Below the pieces are notes generated by a model. The model worked only from the letters and a program-made list of their open reading frames with translations. It was not told where the DNA came from and made no database searches. A stretch of DNA of 64,000 bases from Shinella sp. (GTDB taxonomy: Bacteria; Pseudomonadota; Alphaproteobacteria; Rhizobiales; Rhizobiaceae), in NCBI GenBank assembly GCA_003248775.1, contig QFQX01000009.1:62001-126000 (forward strand). The letters run 5' to 3'. The position numbers were made by a program, and so were the translations under genes. Of this stretch, positions 61,272 through 64,000 are shown in pieces; the first letter of the stretch is position 1, and each line of letters starts with the position of its first letter.

Positions 61272-63260
61272 TTGCGCGGAGGACGAATCCTTTGGGGTCA
61301 AATCGCTGTCGTCTTCACCATCGTTCTGGTGATGGTGTGGGCAGCGACGCAATGGACGGCGTTTCGTCTCGGCTTCCAACCGCAGCTTGGCGCACCATGG
61401 TTCGAGCTGGCGGGCCTGCCGGTCTATTACCCGCCCGCCTTCTTTTGGTGGTGGTTTTCGTTCGACGCCTATGCGCCTGCGATCTTCGTCGAGGGCGGCA
61501 TCATCTCGGTATCGGGCGGCTTCCTCGCCATTGCCTCCGCCATCTTCATGTCGATCATCCGGGCGCGGGAAGCGCGCAACGTCGCCACCTACGGATCGGC
61601 GCGATGGGCCGAGGACAAGGAAATCCGCAGCGCCGGCTTGCTCGGCCCCGATGGCGTGGTGCTCGGCCGATACGACAGGGACTATCTGCGCCATGACGGT
61701 CCCGAGCATGTCCTATGCTTCGCGCCGACCCGGAGCGGCAAGGGCGTCGGGCTGGTGGTGCCGACGCTACTGACATGGCCGGCATCCGCCATCGTCCACG
61801 ACATAAAAGGCGAGAACTGGACGCTGACAGCGGGCTTTCGCGCGAAGCATGGCCGAGTCCTGCTGTTCGATCCGACCAATGCCGGATCATCCGCCTACAA
61901 CCCGCTGCTGGAGGTTCGGCAAGGGGAATGGGAAGTCAGGGACGTGCAGAATATCGCTGATATTCTGGTCGATCCCGAAGGCAGTCTCGACAAGCGCAAC
62001 CATTGGGAAAAGACCAGCCATAGCCTGCTTGTCGGCGCGATCTTGCATGTTCTCTATGCGGAGAAGGACAAGACGCTGGCAGGCGTCGCCAACTTCCTGT
62101 CCGATCCGCGCCGCCCGGTCGAGGCGACCTTGCGCGCCATGATGGACACGCCGCATCTCGGCGAGGCCGGCGTTCATCCCGTCATCGCCTCATCGGCGCG
62201 CGAACTGTTGAACAAGAGTGAGAATGAAAGATCGGGTGTGTTGAGCACCGCCATGTCCTTTCTCGGCCTCTACCGCGATCCCGTGGTGGCGCGGGTGACG
62301 GCACGATGCGACTGGCGCATTGCTGATCTGGTCGGCAGCCGCCAGCCGGTCACGCTTTATCTGGTCGTGCCGCCATCCGACATAAACCGCACCAAGCCGC
62401 TCATCCGCCTGATCCTCAACCAGATCGGCAGGCGATTGACGGAGGAATTGACCACCTCCGGCAAGCGGCATCGGTTGCTGTTGATGCTCGACGAGTTTCC
62501 GGCGCTCGGCAGATTGGATTTTTTCGAGTCCGCCTTGGCCTTCATGGCGGGCTACGGCATCAAAGGTTTCCTGATCGCGCAGAGCCTCAACCAGATCGAG
62601 CGCGCCTATGGGCCGAACAACGCGATCCTCGACAACTGCCATGTGCGCGTCAGCTTTGCCACGAACGACGAGCGCACCGCCAAGCGGGTGAGCGACGCGC
62701 TCGGCACCGCGACCGAGCTGCGCGATTCCACCAACTATGCGGGGCACAGACTGGCCCCGTGGCTCGGGCATCTCATGGTGTCGCGGCAGGAGACGGCCCG
62801 GCCGCTGCTCACGCCGGGCGAGATCATGCAGCTTCCGCCAACGGACGAAATCGTGATGGTCGCCGGCACGCCGCCGATCCGCGCGACCAAGGCCCGCTAT
62901 TTCGAGGATGCACGGTTTCAGGAACGCATCCTGACCCCACCCGATCTGGTCGCCGCTCCGCTGGCGCCCAGCCCATCCGCCGATGATTGGTCCGGCCGCG
63001 TGGTCGCGGCGGAAAGCCGTTCCGCGACGAGCGCCGCAGACGGGGCCGAGGGCGATCCGGCCAATGCCGGCATCCGCCGCGAGCCGGAATTGCCCGAGCA
63101 TGAGGAAGTCGTCGCCCCGCCGCCGTCGCCCGAACAGGAGTTCGAGGCTCTGGACGACGAGCCGGACGTTGACGCGGCCAAGGCCCGCACTATCCGCCAG
63201 CGCATGAGGATGGTCGCGCGGCAGGTGGCGATGAACCCCGATGATGGAATCGACCTTTGA
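61272..63260 (+). CDS. traG: Conjugal transfer coupling protein TraG
   Basis: A 662-residue VirD4/TraG-type coupling ATPase that links the relaxase-DNA complex to the mating channel. Two membrane regions (about 8-30 and 55-96) precede Walker A APTRSGKGVG (151-160) and Walker B LLLMLDEFPALG. AQSLNQIERAYG and SFATNDERTAKRVSDALG are typical. The start is TTG 61272 with GGAG upstream; the membrane anchors follow directly. The C-terminal 90 residues are acidic and probably flexible. The small ribbon-helix-helix gene follows after 10 bases. The 185-base gap upstream holds nothing else. Confidence 0.93.
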   Translation: MRGGRILWGQIAVVFTIVLVMVWAATQWTAFRLGFQPQLGAPWFELAGLPVYYPPAFFWWWFSFDAYAPAIFVEGGIISVSGGFLAIASAIFMSIIRAREARNVATYGSARWAEDKEIRSAGLLGPDGVVLGRYDRDYLRHDGPEHVLCFAPTRSGKGVGLVVPTLLTWPASAIVHDIKGENWTLTAGFRAKHGRVLLFDPTNAGSSAYNPLLEVRQGEWEVRDVQNIADILVDPEGSLDKRNHWEKTSHSLLVGAILHVLYAEKDKTLAGVANFLSDPRRPVEATLRAMMDTPHLGEAGVHPVIASSARELLNKSENERSGVLSTAMSFLGLYRDPVVARVTARCDWRIADLVGSRQPVTLYLVVPPSDINRTKPLIRLILNQIGRRLTEELTTSGKRHRLLLMLDEFPALGRLDFFESALAFMAGYGIKGFLIAQSLNQIERAYGPNNAILDNCHVRVSFATNDERTAKRVSDALGTATELRDSTNYAGHRLAPWLGHLMVSRQETARPLLTPGEIMQLPPTDEIVMVAGTPPIRATKARYFEDARFQERILTPPDLVAAPLAPSPSADDWSGRVVAAESRSATSAADGAEGDPANAGIRREPELPEHEEVVAPPPSPEQEFEALDDEPDVDAAKARTIRQRMRMVARQVAMNPDDGIDL

Positions 63261-63270
63261 GGACACGCCC

Positions 63271-63750
63271 ATGACCACACGCACCCGCCTGAATATCTAT
63301 TTCGACGCCGCGCTCATTCCGCAGATCGAGGCGATGGCGCTGCGCCGCTCGGTGGCATTGCGCCGCAATGTCTCGAAATCCGCAATCGTGGAGGCTGCGG
63401 TCATGTCCTACCTGTCCGGCGATGCCGACGACCAGCTTGAAGCCGCAATGTCGCGTCGCCTGGACAAGCTCGGCCGCCAGATCGACATGCTCGATCTGGA
63501 TCTTGCCGTCCTTGGCGAGACGGTCGCGCAGTTCATCCATTACTGGATGACGATTACACCGCCTTTACCGGATGCAGCGAGACAATCAGCCCGCGCCAAA
63601 GCAGCAGAGCGGTTCGAGGGCTTCATGCAGATCCTCGGCCGGCGTCTGGCGACCGGAGACAGGTTCCTCAAGGAACTGTCGCGGGATGTGTCCGGCGATG
63701 AGGCCTATGGTTTAGCGGCAGAGCCGCAGACCATTGAACGCGGTACATAA
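63271..63750 (+). CDS. Ribbon-helix-helix (CopG-type) protein of the transfer operon
   Basis: A 159-residue protein with an N-terminal ribbon-helix-helix (TRTRLNIYFDAALIPQIEAMALRRSVALRRNVSKSAIVEAAV) and a helical C-terminal half with a hydrophobic segment (LAVLGETVAQFIHYWMTI). Such genes follow traG in this family of elements and precede trbB; they may control the trb operon or act as a DNA-binding accessory. ATG 63271 has GAGG upstream. After the stop the trb genes are not seen; an acetyltransferase gene starts instead, so the trb set is displaced or absent. Confidence 0.8.
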   Translation: MTTRTRLNIYFDAALIPQIEAMALRRSVALRRNVSKSAIVEAAVMSYLSGDADDQLEAAMSRRLDKLGRQIDMLDLDLAVLGETVAQFIHYWMTITPPLPDAARQSARAKAAERFEGFMQILGRRLATGDRFLKELSRDVSGDEAYGLAAEPQTIERGT

Positions 63751-63877
63751 GGTCTATATGATCTATCGAAGCAGAAGGAGATTTATGCGCAGAGGTTTCT
63801 AGTGAGCCGCATCAAGCGGTGTCTTTCGGCACGATGATTTGCCGATCCTTTTCGCATGTCTTTTCTGCAGGAATATC

Positions 63878-64000
63878 ATGACCCAAAATGACGTCGTTAT
63901 CCGGCCATTCAATCTGGCATTGGACACAAAAACGCTGTCAGCCATATGGCTCGACGCTTCTCTCATCGCGCATCCCTTTATCGGCAGGCAGCACCTGCTG
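63878..64000 (+). CDS. GNAT-type N-acetyltransferase, N-terminal part
   Basis: ATG 63878 with AGGA 6-9 bases upstream starts a frame open to the end of the window (41 residues). It reads MTQNDVVIRPFNLALDTKTL then SAIWLDASLIAHPFIGRQH. The VIRPF entry strand and the IWLDASLIAHPFIG segment are typical of small GNAT acetyltransferases, but the acetyl-CoA loop lies outside the window. It may be a passenger gene inserted between traG and trb genes. Confidence 0.6.
   Translation, partial: MTQNDVVIRPFNLALDTKTLSAIWLDASLIAHPFIGRQHLL

Noticed and set aside
1..64000. CRISPR arrays, tRNA or rRNA genes, complete insertion sequences
   Set aside because: No regularly spaced repeats, cloverleaf sequences with CCA-type ends, rRNA segments or transposase genes were found on reading both strands.

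Overview
The window looks like a chromosome segment of a member of the Rhizobiaceae (Rhizobium, Agrobacterium or Ensifer type). The reasons are the high GC content with strong G/C third-position bias, the order glmU-glmS-DUF502 gene-recG-sdhE-mfd, a choXWV choline importer, a CobQ of the aerobic cobalamin pathway, and an alphaproteobacterial LexA box (GAAC-N7-GAAC) in front of imuA-imuB-dnaE2. No tRNA, rRNA, CRISPR array or complete insertion sequence was found.

1-28,492 is ordinary chromosome. It holds the end of a BMP-type ABC binding protein; amino-sugar synthesis (glmU, glmS); a DUF502 membrane protein; recG; the small succinate dehydrogenase assembly factor sdhE; the transcription-repair coupling factor mfd; a MacAB-like export system; a betaine-homocysteine methyltransferase; the choline ABC importer choXWV; cobQ; a Tat-exported phosphatase; a reductase with a divergent LysR regulator; gltS; and an MFS exporter with a divergent MerR regulator. 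Two tandem related genes for about 41-44-residue single-pass membrane peptides lie between cobQ and the phosphatase.

28,493-39,193 is an accessory, defence-like region. First comes an ABC-three-component-type operon: a Mrr-like nuclease effector, a small middle component and a Rad50/DUF3732-like ATPase, followed by an unusual protein that joins a zinc ribbon to a gamma-glutamylcyclotransferase domain. Facing it on the other strand is a tightly overlapping three-gene operon: a DUF429 protein, an unrecognised 528-residue protein and a large phospholipase-D-family protein. I do not recognise it as a named defence system.

39,194-49,941 is a DNA repair block: ku plus a translationally coupled 96-residue protein, convergent with ku-ligD (end joining), then the SOS mutagenesis cassette imuA-imuB-dnaE2.

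49,942-64,000 is the regulatory and transfer part of an integrative and conjugative element of the ICEMlSym type. It includes a DUF6499/DUF2285 pair arranged like the frameshift-fused activator FseA, a convergent DUF2285-only gene like the antiactivator QseM, an excisionase-like (RdfS-type) gene, repA with DnaA-box-like sites and iterons, a cytosine methyltransferase whose reading frame switches twice, then a DUF2840 gene, traF, a lytic transglycosylase, a relaxase, a LysR gene, traG and a ribbon-helix-helix gene. The element continues past the right edge, where a GNAT acetyltransferase gene begins. Between the QseM-like gene and rdfS lies a roughly 130-base region that can fold into a closed 14-bp stem carrying several hairpins; it is a strong candidate for an uncharacterised structured RNA or DNA element.
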